Origin: Flavobacteriaceae bacterium UBA3339
GTDB taxonomy: Bacteria; Bacteroidota; Bacteroidia; Flavobacteriales; Flavobacteriaceae
Length of the DNA: 64,000 nt
Direction: 5' to 3'
Assembly (NCBI GenBank): GCA_002360925.1
Contig: DERN01000003.1
Location: 319,175 to 383,174, forward strand
The translations under genes were made by a program, and so were the position numbers. Positions 48,987-58,198 of the stretch are shown here, piece by piece; positions within the stretch are counted from its first letter, which is position 1, and the number at the start of each line of letters is the position of its first letter. Under the pieces are notes generated by a model, which was not told the DNA's origin, made no database searches, and worked only from the letters and a program-made list of their open reading frames with translations.

Positions 48987-51416
48987 CTATTCCTTATAAA
49001 AAACACGTTTTACACGTTGCGAAATCGAAGTCATAACTTCGTACGGAATTGTATTCCATTTTTTAGCAACATCTGTAATCAAAATATTGTTTCCAAATAA
49101 TTCAACCTCATCTCCTTCTGTTACATTATCATCTCCAACATTTACCATTAACATATCCATACAGATAGATCCAATAATTGGATAATTTTTTCCATTAATA
49201 AAAACTTCGCCAACTCCATTTCCGTATGATCTTCTCATTCCATCCGCATAGCCAATCGGAATCGTAGCGATATGTGTCGATTTTTCTGTTACAAAACGTC
49301 TTCCGTAGCCAACCGCTTCTTCGGCTTCGATTTTATTTACTTGCAAAACAACCGTTTTTAGCTGCGAAACATTTAAGAGTTGGTTTTGCTCGGCTTCGCT
49401 ATTTCCCACTCCGTATAAACCAATTCCCAAACGCACCATATCGTACTGATATTCGGGATAATTAAAAATTCCGGAAGTATTTAAAATATGACGAATAGGT
49501 TTGTAACCAAAAGCATTGGAAAGTTTTTGTGACCAATTATCGAACTTTTGAAGTTGATTTAACGTGTACTTCTCCATTTCGGGCATATCGCTGGTTGCCA
49601 AATGCGAAAAGACAGAAACTACTTTTACTTCGTTTTGATTTCTTAAAAACGTCGTCAATTCCTCAAAATTCTCTTCTTTAAAACCTAAACGATTCATTCC
49701 TGTATTTAACTTTAAATGAACCGGATATTGGTTTTCGTCAAACATTTGCAGCACTTCCACAAATTTCTTTAATTCGTCTAACGAATAAATTTCGGGCTGT
49801 AATCTATAACGAATCATTTGCGAAAACGCACTAATTTCAGGATTCATTACAATAATATTGGTTTCGATTCCCGATTTTCTTAACTGAACACCTTCATCGG
49901 CAAACGCAACACCAAGATAATCTACTTGCAAATGTTGCAATTGTTTCGCAATTTCGTACGAACCGTTTCCGTATCCAAAAGCTTTGATCATCACCATCAT
50001 TTTGGTCGATGGTTTTACGAACGATTTATAGAAATTAAAATTATGCGTAATATGATCTAAATTGATTTCTAAAACAGTTTCATGCGTTTTTTCTTCCAAT
50101 TCTTCTACGATGCGTTCAAAAGAAAACACACGAGATCCTTTTAACAAAATCGTTTCATCTACAAACGAATTCAAATTATAATGTTCTAAAAAAGCTTCGG
50201 TATTTTTAAAAAACGTTCCCGAAATATAATCCGGAAGATATTTAGAAATAACTTCTCCAATTCCGATTACTTTTTGAATATCATTTTTATGAATCAATTG
50301 CGCAATTTTCTCATACAACACTTCGTCCGAAAAACCGCTTTGTAGAATATCGGATAAGATTACCGTTTTTTGAGTATGTGTTTTTTGTTGCTCTAAAACA
50401 TCTAATGCAATTTTTAACGATTGATAATCCGAAGCGTAACTATCATCAATCAACGTACAATTATTCTTTCCGATTTTAACTTGCAAACGCATATTGATTG
50501 ACGGAAGCTCTGGGATTTTATTTTGAATTTCATCAATCGAAATACCAAAAGTTAAAAGAACCGAAATACAAATCGAAATATTATAAATCGAAGCTTTGTC
50601 GGAAAAAGGATATGTTACTTCAAAAGTTTCATTTTTAAAATGTACTCGAAAACGATTTTCTACCAAATTCTCGAAGTAAAAATTGCACTTCGGTTCATAT
50701 CCCCAAGTTACATAATTCCGTTCTTTTAATTGTTCTAAAACATCTGCATCATTTGGAACTAAAATCGTTTCGGTTTCTTTAAAAAGTTTTAATTTTTCGG
50801 ATATTTTTTCTTCTCGAGAATAAAAACCTTCATCGTGCGCCGAACCGATGTTTGTTAAAATTCCAAAAGTAGGACGAATAATTTCTCCTAAAGCCTGCAT
50901 TTCGTTTCGAGTAGAAATTCCGGCTTCAAACATTCCTAAATCGTGTCGTTCATTAATTCCGATTACCGAAATAGGAACGCCAACTTGCGAATTATAACTT
51001 TTCGGGCTTTTTATAATGTTATAATGTGGTGCTAAAAGAAAATTCAACCACTCTTTTACAATCGTTTTTCCGTTGCTTCCTGTGATTCCAATAATCGGAA
51101 AATCAAAAAGCGAACGATAATAAGCCGCGAATTGCTGAAAAGCTTTTAATACATTTTCAACAACAAAAAACTGCGCTTTTCCTTGAACATTTTCTGGAAT
51201 ATGCTGCACTACAAAATGCCGAACACCTCGTTCTATTAACTCGGGAATAAATTGATGTGCATCGTGAAATTTACCTTGAATAGCAAAAAACAAAACGCCT
51301 TCTGTATTCTTCAACGATCGACTATCAATTGAAACATCCTGAATTACAAAATCGGTATCATTTCCCAGATAACGCGCTTGAAGCAGCGTTTCAAGGTGAG
51401 CTGCATTTATTTTCAT
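48987..51416 (-). CDS. MurF-alanine racemase fusion (bifunctional)
   Basis: An 809-residue fusion typical of Bacteroidota. Residues 1 to about 450 are MurF, which joins D-Ala-D-Ala to UDP-MurNAc-tripeptide. Its P-loop is GITGSNGKTIVKEW, and DDSYASDYQSL is the second substrate loop. Residues from about 455 are a PLP-dependent alanine racemase. The PLP lysine lies in MVMIKAFGYGNG, and LGIGLYGVG and SICMDMLMVNVG complete the site. The fusion puts D-Ala production beside its consumer. ATG 51416 is preferred over a TTG seven codons upstream. Confidence 0.95.
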   Translation of the reverse strand: MKINAAHLETLLQARYLGNDTDFVIQDVSIDSRSLKNTEGVLFFAIQGKFHDAHQFIPELIERGVRHFVVQHIPENVQGKAQFFVVENVLKAFQQFAAYYRSLFDFPIIGITGSNGKTIVKEWLNFLLAPHYNIIKSPKSYNSQVGVPISVIGINERHDLGMFEAGISTRNEMQALGEIIRPTFGILTNIGSAHDEGFYSREEKISEKLKLFKETETILVPNDADVLEQLKERNYVTWGYEPKCNFYFENLVENRFRVHFKNETFEVTYPFSDKASIYNISICISVLLTFGISIDEIQNKIPELPSINMRLQVKIGKNNCTLIDDSYASDYQSLKIALDVLEQQKTHTQKTVILSDILQSGFSDEVLYEKIAQLIHKNDIQKVIGIGEVISKYLPDYISGTFFKNTEAFLEHYNLNSFVDETILLKGSRVFSFERIVEELEEKTHETVLEINLDHITHNFNFYKSFVKPSTKMMVMIKAFGYGNGSYEIAKQLQHLQVDYLGVAFADEGVQLRKSGIETNIIVMNPEISAFSQMIRYRLQPEIYSLDELKKFVEVLQMFDENQYPVHLKLNTGMNRLGFKEENFEELTTFLRNQNEVKVVSVFSHLATSDMPEMEKYTLNQLQKFDNWSQKLSNAFGYKPIRHILNTSGIFNYPEYQYDMVRLGIGLYGVGNSEAEQNQLLNVSQLKTVVLQVNKIEAEEAVGYGRRFVTEKSTHIATIPIGYADGMRRSYGNGVGEVFINGKNYPIIGSICMDMLMVNVGDDNVTEGDEVELFGNNILITDVAKKWNTIPYEVMTSISQRVKRVFYKE

Positions 51417-51524
51417 ATCCTTAAAATTATCAATCAAAGGTAGTAATCATTTGCAGAAACCTGTTTTTAGTTTCGTGTTTTTTCGCATTAAAAAAAGTCG
51501 ATTTCAAGTTTTAAAAAATAAGAA

Positions 51525-51555
51525 TTGAAAAAAAGATTTCGAAGTAGTATCTTTG
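51525..51555 (+). promoter_or_regulatory. Promoter of the TauE/SafE gene
   Basis: TTG at 51525-51527, a 20-base spacer and TATCTTTG at 51548-51555. Confidence 0.75.
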
Positions 51556-51581
51556 AAGAAGCAAAAATTTGACAAATCGTT

Positions 51582-52388
51582 ATGTTTGATACCTCAACGT
51601 TTATCGGACTTATTTTGGCACTCTTTATTGGAGTGACATTGGGTCTTATTGGTAGCGGAGGTTCTATTCTTACAGTTCCGATTTTGGTTTATGTTGTGGG
51701 ATTAAATCCTGTAATTGCAACGGCTTATTCACTTTTCATTGTAGGAAGCACCGCTTTTGTAGGAAGTATTCGTCACACTTTAGATAAAAATGTGGTCTTT
51801 AAAATTGTTGCTTTATTCGGAATTCCATCTTTATTATCGGTCTTTTTTACGCGTTCACAATTAGTTCCGCTACTTCCCGACGAATTCATTTTAAAGAATA
51901 ATTTCATCATTCCGAAATCAACGCTCATCATGATTCTTTTTGCTATTGTGATGTTTGCCGCTGCTTCGAGAATGATCAAAAAGCCTCGACAAAAAAACAT
52001 TGGAAAACAAGAAATAACCACAGCTGCAATTCCTTTGATTTTTCAAGGAGTTTTAATCGGAATGGTTTCGGGAATTGTTGGCGCTGGTGGAGGTTTTTTA
52101 ATAGTTCCAGCTTTATTATTTTTTGCTAATCTTCCGATGCGAAAAGCAGTTGGAACATCACTTACCATTGTTGCAATTCAATCTTTAGCCGGTTTTGCAG
52201 GAGATCTAAGTTATCAGCATATCGACTGGCCTTTAATCTTATCATTTTCGGCTATATCTATATTAGGTTTATTTATCGGAATTCGATTATCTAAACGAAT
52301 TATTGACGGAAATTTACAGAAAATCTTCGGATGGTTTATTCTCATCATGGCGTTATATATTCTAAGTAAAGAAATATTAGGGTATTAG
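51582..52388 (+). CDS. TauE/SafE family sulfite or sulfur-anion exporter
   Basis: An inner-membrane permease of 268 residues with about eight helices. It carries the two internal repeats of the family, GVTLGLIGSGGSILTVPIL near the N-terminus and GMVSGIVGAGGGFLIVPAL in the second half; both GxGGG loops are intact. Members export sulfite, sulfoacetate or related anions. The next gene encodes an ETHE1-like sulfur dioxygenase with rhodanese domains, which releases sulfite, so sulfite export fits the pair well. Confidence 0.92.
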   Translation: MFDTSTFIGLILALFIGVTLGLIGSGGSILTVPILVYVVGLNPVIATAYSLFIVGSTAFVGSIRHTLDKNVVFKIVALFGIPSLLSVFFTRSQLVPLLPDEFILKNNFIIPKSTLIMILFAIVMFAAASRMIKKPRQKNIGKQEITTAAIPLIFQGVLIGMVSGIVGAGGGFLIVPALLFFANLPMRKAVGTSLTIVAIQSLAGFAGDLSYQHIDWPLILSFSAISILGLFIGIRLSKRIIDGNLQKIFGWFILIMALYILSKEILGY

Positions 52389-52464
52389 GTAAGAATGAAG
52401 CTTATTTAGAAACTGATTTTAATTTGTATTTTTGATTTTTTTAGTAACTATTATCAATTAATTT

Positions 52465-53874
52465 ATGAAAATAGAGCAAATTTATACGGGATGTCTGGCT
52501 CAAGGCGCTTATTATATCGAAAGCGAAGGCGAAGTTGCCATTATTGATCCTTTAAGAGAAGTACAACAATACATCGACAAGGCAAAAACTAACAATGCTA
52601 CCATAAAATATATTTTCGAAACCCATTTTCATGCCGATTTTGTAAGCGGACATTTGACTTTAGCTGAAAAAACCGGTGCTCCAATCGTATACGGACCAAC
52701 AGCACAACCAACTTTTAAAGCGCATATTGCAAAAGACGGCGAAGAATTTAAAATTGGAAAGCTTACTTTAGTAACGCTTCACACTCCGGGACACACAATG
52801 GAAAGTACGACGTATCTTTTACGTGATGAAAACGGGAAAGATCATGCAATTTTTAGTGGGGACACCTTGTTTTTAGGTGATGTTGGTAGACCAGATTTAG
52901 CACAAAAAGCAGCTCACTTAACGCAAGAAGAATTGGCTGCAACTTTATACAACAGTTTGCGAACTAAAATTATGCCTTTGGCAGATGATGTTATTGTGTA
53001 TCCGGCTCACGGCGCTGGTTCGGCTTGCGGAAAAAATTTAAGTAAAGAAACGGTTGGAACGTTAGGAGAACAAAAACGTACGAATTATGCTTTACGCGCC
53101 GATATGACAGTTGAAGAATTCGTAAAAGAAGTAACAGATGGTTTATTGCCTCCGCCTATTTATTTCCCCGAAAATGTTCGTTTAAATAAAGAAGGATACC
53201 AAAATATTGAAACAATTATCGAAAACAACAAAGCTTTTTCGCCAGCAGAATTTAAACAAACAGCAGACGAAGCTTTAATCTTAGATGTTCGCGATGCCGA
53301 TAGTTTTGGAAAAGCACATATTCCGGGATCGATCTTTATTGGAATCGATGGCGGTTTTGCTCCTTGGGTTGGTGCGTTAATTACCGACATTAAACAACCT
53401 TTAATTTTAGTAACGCCAGAAGGTCGCGAAGAAGAAACGATTACACGTTTATCGCGCGTTGGTTATGACAATACGTTGGGTTATTTAAAAGGCGGAATCC
53501 AATCGTGGATCAACGCCGGATTAGAAACCGACACTATTCAGCGCATTACAGCAACCGAATTAGAAATGTTAATAAACAACGGTGAAAAATCGGTAATTGA
53601 TGTAAGAAAACCAGGCGAATACAATTCGGCTCATATCGAAAATGTTCCAAACATTCCGTTAGATTATATTAATGATCATGTACAGGATTTCCCTTCGCAA
53701 GAAACAACTTATTTACATTGTGCAGGCGGTTACCGTTCTATGATTGCCGCTTCGATTTTGAAAGCGCGCGGTTTCCATAATATGATTGATGTTATTGGCG
53801 GTTTCGGAAAAATAAAAGAAACTAATTTACCTATTGTTACACAAGAATGCGCAAGTAGTTGTAGTACGAAATAA
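52465..53874 (+). CDS. ETHE1-like sulfur dioxygenase with two rhodanese domains
   Basis: A 469-residue cytoplasmic enzyme. The metallo-beta-lactamase domain (about 1-245) has the iron ligands THFHADF, HTPGHTMES, SGDTLFLGDVGRPD and YPAHGAGSAC, as in persulfide dioxygenases. The first rhodanese domain (about 265-355) lacks the catalytic Cys (LVTPEGREEE). The second (about 375-465) has it in HCAGGYRS. It should oxidise glutathione-type persulfides to sulfite and handle sulfane sulfur. It is downstream of the TauE permease. A TATTTTTG -7 element lies at 52427-52434. Confidence 0.93.
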   Translation: MKIEQIYTGCLAQGAYYIESEGEVAIIDPLREVQQYIDKAKTNNATIKYIFETHFHADFVSGHLTLAEKTGAPIVYGPTAQPTFKAHIAKDGEEFKIGKLTLVTLHTPGHTMESTTYLLRDENGKDHAIFSGDTLFLGDVGRPDLAQKAAHLTQEELAATLYNSLRTKIMPLADDVIVYPAHGAGSACGKNLSKETVGTLGEQKRTNYALRADMTVEEFVKEVTDGLLPPPIYFPENVRLNKEGYQNIETIIENNKAFSPAEFKQTADEALILDVRDADSFGKAHIPGSIFIGIDGGFAPWVGALITDIKQPLILVTPEGREEETITRLSRVGYDNTLGYLKGGIQSWINAGLETDTIQRITATELEMLINNGEKSVIDVRKPGEYNSAHIENVPNIPLDYINDHVQDFPSQETTYLHCAGGYRSMIAASILKARGFHNMIDVIGGFGKIKETNLPIVTQECASSCSTK

Positions 53875-53896
53875 AACAAAAACATTTTCTCATAAC

Positions 53897-53934
53897 AAAA
53901 CTCTGATAGTATTTAAACGCTGTCAGAGTTTTTC
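53897..53934 (+). terminator. Terminator of the ETHE1-like gene
   Basis: AAAACTCTGA with TCAGAGTTTT, partly extended by AG/CT pairs, and a T tract, 23 bases after the stop codon. Confidence 0.87.
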
Positions 53935-53965
53935 TTTTTTAGTTAATCCTCATCAATCAAATCTT

Positions 53966-53973
53966 TATATTTG
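53966..53973 (+). promoter_or_regulatory. -7 element of dnaG
   Basis: TATATTTG ends only four bases before the dnaG ATG, which would make the mRNA leaderless. No exact TTG is seen at -33. Confidence 0.6.
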
Positions 53974-53977
53974 CAAT

Positions 53978-55948
53978 ATGATTACAAAAGAAACCATAGA
54001 TGCAATTTTTGAAGCGGCTCGTGTAGAAGAAGTCATTGGCGATTTCGTTCAATTAAAAAAAGCGGGCAGTAATTACAAAGGACTTAGTCCGTTTGTGAAC
54101 GAAAAAACACCTTCGTTTATGGTTTCGCCTGCCAAACAGATTTGGAAGGATTTTTCGTCCGGGAAAGGCGGAAATGCAATTAGTTTCATTATGGAACACG
54201 AACATTTTACGTATCCCGAAGCTTTGCGTTATCTGGCAAATAAATATCAGATTGAAATAGAGGAAACCGAACAAACCGATGAAGAAAAACAAGCTGTAAA
54301 CGAACGCGAAAGCTTGTTTGTAGTTTCGGAATTCGCTAAAAAATACTTCCACGACATTTTGTTAAAAACCGACGAAGGCTTAGCAATTGGTCATTCGTAT
54401 TTTAAGGAACGTGGCTTTACCGAAGACACGATCAAAACCTTTCAATTGGGCTATTCGTTAGATCAATGGAATGCCTTTACTAACGAAGCCATTTCAAAAG
54501 GTTATCAATTAGAATTTCTTGAAAAAACAGGACTTACAATTGTAAAAGACGACAAAACATTCGATCGATTTAAAGGTCGCGTTATGTTTCCAATTCAAAG
54601 TATGTCAGGACGCGTTTTGGGTTTTGGAGGTCGTATTTTAACCAACGATAAAAAAGCGGCAAAATATCTGAATTCGCCCGAAAGCGACATTTACCATAAA
54701 AGTAAAGTTTTATACGGAATTTTTCATGCAAAACAAGAAATCGCATCAAAAGACAATTGTTTTTTGGTTGAAGGTTATACCGATGTTATCCAAATGCATC
54801 AAGCGGGAATTAAAAACGTTGTTGCTTCATCTGGAACTGCTTTAACGCCGGATCAAATTCGATTGATTAATCGATTAACGAAAAATATTACGGTTTTATT
54901 TGATGGAGATGCTGCAGGAATGCGCGCTTCGTTACGCGGAATCGATCTGATTTTAGAAGCCGGAATGAACGTTCGCATTTGTACATTCCCCGATGGAGAC
55001 GATCCCGATAGTTTTGCAAAGAAAACGCCGATTGATGAACTGCAAGGTTATTTAAAAGAAAACGCAACCGATTTTATTCGCTTTAAAGCCAATTTATTGA
55101 TGCAGGAAGCCGGAAACGATCCTATTAAAAAAGCCGATGTTATTCGCGATATTGTGGTTTCGATTTCGAAAGTTTCGGATTATATTCAGCGCGAAGTTTA
55201 TGTTCAGGAATGTGCTTCGATTATGGATATTTCGGAAGAAGTTTTGTTTAGCACTTTAGCTCAAATCGGTAAAAAAGAATTACAAGAAGCCAACAAAAAA
55301 TTTGTTCAGGATAAAAAAATGGAAGTTGTTAAGTCAACAACCGAAGAATCTAAAACTAAAGTTGATGCATTATCTGAATTAGAATATAAAATCATCGAGA
55401 TATTATTGCTTTACGGAAGTAAAGAAGAGTTGTTCGATGAATACGAATTTAAAGTCGATGACGAAAAAGTCGAATCGGAAAAGATTCAAGTAAAACGTAG
55501 TGTTTTTGAAAAAGTCTTTTTGAGTTTACAAGAAGACGAAATTGAAATGAGCAATCCTAAATTCAAAGACATTTACAACAACATCGTACAGTTTTACAAT
55601 CAAAATCAAGAATGGAATTTAGAGCTTTATCTTAATCAAATTTCCCCAGAAATCACAGAAGATGTTACCTCGATCATCATGAATGACGAACGTTATAATC
55701 TTCATAATTGGGAAAAACAAAATATTTTGGTAAAGACAAAAGATATGTCAATTGATCAGTTAGTTTCAGAAACCATACTAACTTATAGAAATATTTTAGT
55801 GTTTCAATTGGTTAAAAATATCCAACAAGATCTTTTAAGTGACACTTCTATAACACACACAAGCATATTAGAAGATATTAGAGATTACAACATTTTAAAA
55901 AATCTTTTAAATAAATTACTTGGAAGAGTAGTTTCCAATTATTTCTAA
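53978..55948 (+). CDS. dnaG: DNA primase DnaG, zinc ligands replaced
   Basis: The replicative primase, 656 residues. The N-terminal zinc-binding fold is recognisable from NYKGLSPFVNEKTPSF and KQIWKDFSSGKGGN, but the four metal ligands of other DnaG proteins (C-x2-H-x17-C-x2-C) are here Ser37, Val40, Asp58 and Ser61. The catalytic TOPRIM core is normal, with E265 in EGYTDV and D309/D311 in DGDAAG. The C-terminal helicase-binding part is helical. ATG 53978 is chosen because the longer open frame would run through the preceding terminator. It is a single gene. Confidence 0.96.
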   Translation: MITKETIDAIFEAARVEEVIGDFVQLKKAGSNYKGLSPFVNEKTPSFMVSPAKQIWKDFSSGKGGNAISFIMEHEHFTYPEALRYLANKYQIEIEETEQTDEEKQAVNERESLFVVSEFAKKYFHDILLKTDEGLAIGHSYFKERGFTEDTIKTFQLGYSLDQWNAFTNEAISKGYQLEFLEKTGLTIVKDDKTFDRFKGRVMFPIQSMSGRVLGFGGRILTNDKKAAKYLNSPESDIYHKSKVLYGIFHAKQEIASKDNCFLVEGYTDVIQMHQAGIKNVVASSGTALTPDQIRLINRLTKNITVLFDGDAAGMRASLRGIDLILEAGMNVRICTFPDGDDPDSFAKKTPIDELQGYLKENATDFIRFKANLLMQEAGNDPIKKADVIRDIVVSISKVSDYIQREVYVQECASIMDISEEVLFSTLAQIGKKELQEANKKFVQDKKMEVVKSTTEESKTKVDALSELEYKIIEILLLYGSKEELFDEYEFKVDDEKVESEKIQVKRSVFEKVFLSLQEDEIEMSNPKFKDIYNNIVQFYNQNQEWNLELYLNQISPEITEDVTSIIMNDERYNLHNWEKQNILVKTKDMSIDQLVSETILTYRNILVFQLVKNIQQDLLSDTSITHTSILEDIRDYNILKNLLNKLLGRVVSNYF

Positions 55949-55965
55949 TACTCGAATTGGCAATA

Positions 55966-56003
55966 AAAAAAAGCCTCAAACTTAAAGTTTGAGGCTTTTT
56001 TTT
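55966..56003. terminator. Bidirectional terminator between dnaG and nadE
   Basis: AAAAAGCCTCAAACTT and AAGTTTGAGGCTTTTT form a 16-bp perfect stem with A and T tracts on both sides. Confidence 0.95.
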
Positions 56004-56005
56004 AT

Positions 56006-56812
56006 TTAATATTTCATTTCATCTGTTATTTCACAAACCGGAATTGGATTCATTTTATGCTGATTAATTGTATTTAATCGCTTATAGATTTTAAAAACTT
56101 CTAAAGCTCTGCCCGAAAAATCAGCTTCGGTTTTTCCTTCTTCATGTGCAAGCATCGCAACTTCTAATTCATCGTAATTTGCGCCTAATTGATCTTCGTC
56201 TGATCGATCGTCACCAAACAACCCATCAGTCGGTTTTGCTTTAATAATATTTTGTGTTACACCTAAATATTCGGCTAAAGCTCTAACTTCCGACTTCATT
56301 AAATCTGCAATCGGACTTACATCTACGCCGCCATCACCGTATTTGGTAAAAAATCCAACTCCAAAATCCTCGACTTTATTTCCCGTTCCTACAACCAACA
56401 ATTGATGAATTCCCGCATAATAATACAATGTTAACATTCGCAATCGCGAACGCGTATTTGCAAGCGTTAAATTCAATCGAGCTTCATCTTCAATAATCGG
56501 AAGCGCATCACTTAATAAATCAAACGAAGCGGTTAAATCTGCAACCACACTCGTTACATTTGGATACTGTTTTTTTAAAAACTGAATATGTTCTTTTCCT
56601 CTATTTACATGGCTTTCAGCTTGATGAATCGGCAATTCAACACATAAAGTCGGTAAGCCGGTTTTAGCACATAAAGTCGAAACCAAAGCAGAATCAATTC
56701 CGCCCGAAATTCCTACAACAAAGCCTTTTACTCTGGCGTTTTGCGCATATTCGGTTAACCAGTTAATGATGTGATGAACGATTTTTTCAGAATTTATTTT
56801 TTTATATTCCAT
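56006..56812 (-). CDS. nadE: NAD+ synthetase (ammonia-dependent)
   Basis: The last step of NAD synthesis, amidating deamido-NAD with ATP and ammonia. It has 268 residues, without the glutaminase domain found in long NadE, so free ammonia is the nitrogen source. The PP-loop is GFVVGISGGIDSALV. Other signatures are GTGNKVEDFGVGFFTKYGDGGVD, the substrate loop, and LGVTQNIIKAKPTDGLF. It is divergent from gldB. nadE next to gldBC is a recurrent flavobacterial arrangement as far as I know. Confidence 0.96.
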   Translation of the reverse strand: MEYKKINSEKIVHHIINWLTEYAQNARVKGFVVGISGGIDSALVSTLCAKTGLPTLCVELPIHQAESHVNRGKEHIQFLKKQYPNVTSVVADLTASFDLLSDALPIIEDEARLNLTLANTRSRLRMLTLYYYAGIHQLLVVGTGNKVEDFGVGFFTKYGDGGVDVSPIADLMKSEVRALAEYLGVTQNIIKAKPTDGLFGDDRSDEDQLGANYDELEVAMLAHEEGKTEADFSGRALEVFKIYKRLNTINQHKMNPIPVCEITDEMKY

Positions 56813-56829
56813 TGCAGATTTTGATTAGC

Positions 56830-56837
56830 TATATTTG
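56830..56837 (+). promoter_or_regulatory. -7 element of gldBC
   Basis: TATATTTG in the nadE-gldB spacer, 34 bases before the gldB ATG. The nearest TTG is only 15 bases upstream, so the -33 part is poor. Confidence 0.5.
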
Positions 56838-56871
56838 TGACTTAAAATTATAAAATCTAACGCTTTTAACG

Positions 56872-57831
56872 ATGAAAAAGACGTTTTATTTGTTCGTTTG
56901 CTCGCTTTTAATGATTGCCTGTAAAAAAGAATCAGCGATCGACAGCGAAATTACGAACATTCCGGTTGATGTAAAAATCGAACGCTTTGATCAGGAATTT
57001 ATGAATTCGACTCCTGAAAACTTCGCGGCTTTAAAACAAAAATATCCTTATTTATTAAGTCCGAATATTCCGGATTCGGTTTGGTTCAATAAAAAGAAAA
57101 ATCCGCTGTTTAAGGAATTGTATCAAGAAACGCAAACTAAATTTTCGGATTTATCGCCTTTAAAGGAAGAACTTAAACTTTTATTCCAACACATAAAATA
57201 TTATTATCCGAACGAAAATCCCGGAAAAGTCATCACACTTTTATCAGAAGTTGATATTGAAAGTAGAACGATTTATACCGATTCTTTATCCTTAATTTCG
57301 TTAGATACTTATTTGGGAAAAGATCATAAATTTTATGTAGATTTTGATTCGTACATTCTTCCTGATTTTGAACCTTCGAGAATTCCCGTTGATTTAGCAG
57401 AGAATTTCGCTGTACAAAAAATCGTTGTGCCACAAGATCGAACGTTTCTTTCGCAAATGGTTTACTGGGGAAAAATCATGTATATGAAGGAACTATTGCT
57501 TCCGAAAACTTCAGACGCTTTAAAAATAGGTTATACCGAAGATCAGTTAAAGTGGGCCGAAACCAACGAAACTCAGGTTTGGAAATTTTTTGTTGAAAGC
57601 AAATATTTATTCGACAACGATGTAAAACTGATTGCTCGTTTTATTCAGCGTGCGCCTTTTTCTAAGTTTTATCTGGAATTAGATCACGAATCGCCCGGAA
57701 GCATTGGCGTTTACATTGGTTGGCAAATTGTTCGTTCGTATATGAAAAATAATAACGTAACTTTGCAGGAAATGGTATTAAAAGATGCCAAAACAATTTT
57801 TGATCAATCTAAATATAAACCTAAAAAGTAA
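56872..57831 (+). CDS. gldB: Gliding motility lipoprotein GldB
   Basis: A lipoprotein essential for gliding and linked to the type IX secretion apparatus in Flavobacterium, 319 residues. The lipobox is LMIAC. The mature protein begins with VDVKIERFDQEFMNSTPENF, followed by the conserved FYVDFDSYILPDFEP, MVYWGKIMYMKELLLP and ESPGSIGVYIGWQIVRSYM. Its precise biochemical role is unknown. The stop codon overlaps the start of gldC by one base. The presence of the pair suggests gliding ability, which needs the other gld/spr genes elsewhere. Confidence 0.93.
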   Translation: MKKTFYLFVCSLLMIACKKESAIDSEITNIPVDVKIERFDQEFMNSTPENFAALKQKYPYLLSPNIPDSVWFNKKKNPLFKELYQETQTKFSDLSPLKEELKLLFQHIKYYYPNENPGKVITLLSEVDIESRTIYTDSLSLISLDTYLGKDHKFYVDFDSYILPDFEPSRIPVDLAENFAVQKIVVPQDRTFLSQMVYWGKIMYMKELLLPKTSDALKIGYTEDQLKWAETNETQVWKFFVESKYLFDNDVKLIARFIQRAPFSKFYLELDHESPGSIGVYIGWQIVRSYMKNNNVTLQEMVLKDAKTIFDQSKYKPKK

Positions 57832-58166
57832 TGGCTAAGCATACTTCAGAAATTAAAATTAAGATCGAATTAGACGAAAATAAAGTTCCAGAAGATATTC
57901 GTTGGACAGCAAAAGACGGCGGTGTAGCAAACGAACAAGCAAAAGCAATGTTGCTTTCGGTTTGGGACAGCAAAGTACAAGAAACGCTTCGAATTGATTT
58001 GTGGACAAAAGAAATGCCGGTTGATGAAATGAAAGTGTTTTTCCATCAAACATTAGTTGCAATGGCTGATACGTTTGAACGCGCAACAGACGACAAAAAA
58101 ATGAGCGACACTATGCGCGATTTCTGTGCTTATTTCGCCGAAAAATTAGAATTACATAAAAAGTAA
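57831..58166 (+). CDS. gldC: Gliding motility protein GldC
   Basis: A 111-residue cytoplasmic protein (no signal peptide) that in Flavobacterium johnsoniae improves but is not strictly needed for gliding. HTSEIKIKIELDENKVPEDIRW opens the protein, and MLLSVWDSKVQETLRIDLWTKEMPVDEM is the conserved core, ending in a helical KMSDTMRDFCAYFAEKL. The fold recalls small beta-sandwich/chaperone-like proteins, without proof. It is co-translated with gldB by stop-start overlap. Confidence 0.93.
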   Translation: MAKHTSEIKIKIELDENKVPEDIRWTAKDGGVANEQAKAMLLSVWDSKVQETLRIDLWTKEMPVDEMKVFFHQTLVAMADTFERATDDKKMSDTMRDFCAYFAEKLELHKK

Positions 58167-58198
58167 AAAAAGGTTTCCAAATTTGGAAACCTTTTTAT
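58165..58198. terminator. Bidirectional terminator between gldC and engB
   Basis: AAAAAGGTTTCCAA with TTGGAAACCTTTTT, right at the convergent ends of both genes. Confidence 0.9.

Noticed and set aside
53834..53977. Forty-eight extra residues for DnaG from an upstream ATG
   Set aside because: The extension overlaps the end of the preceding gene and its terminator. A -7 element and the conserved DnaG N-terminus both point to 53978.
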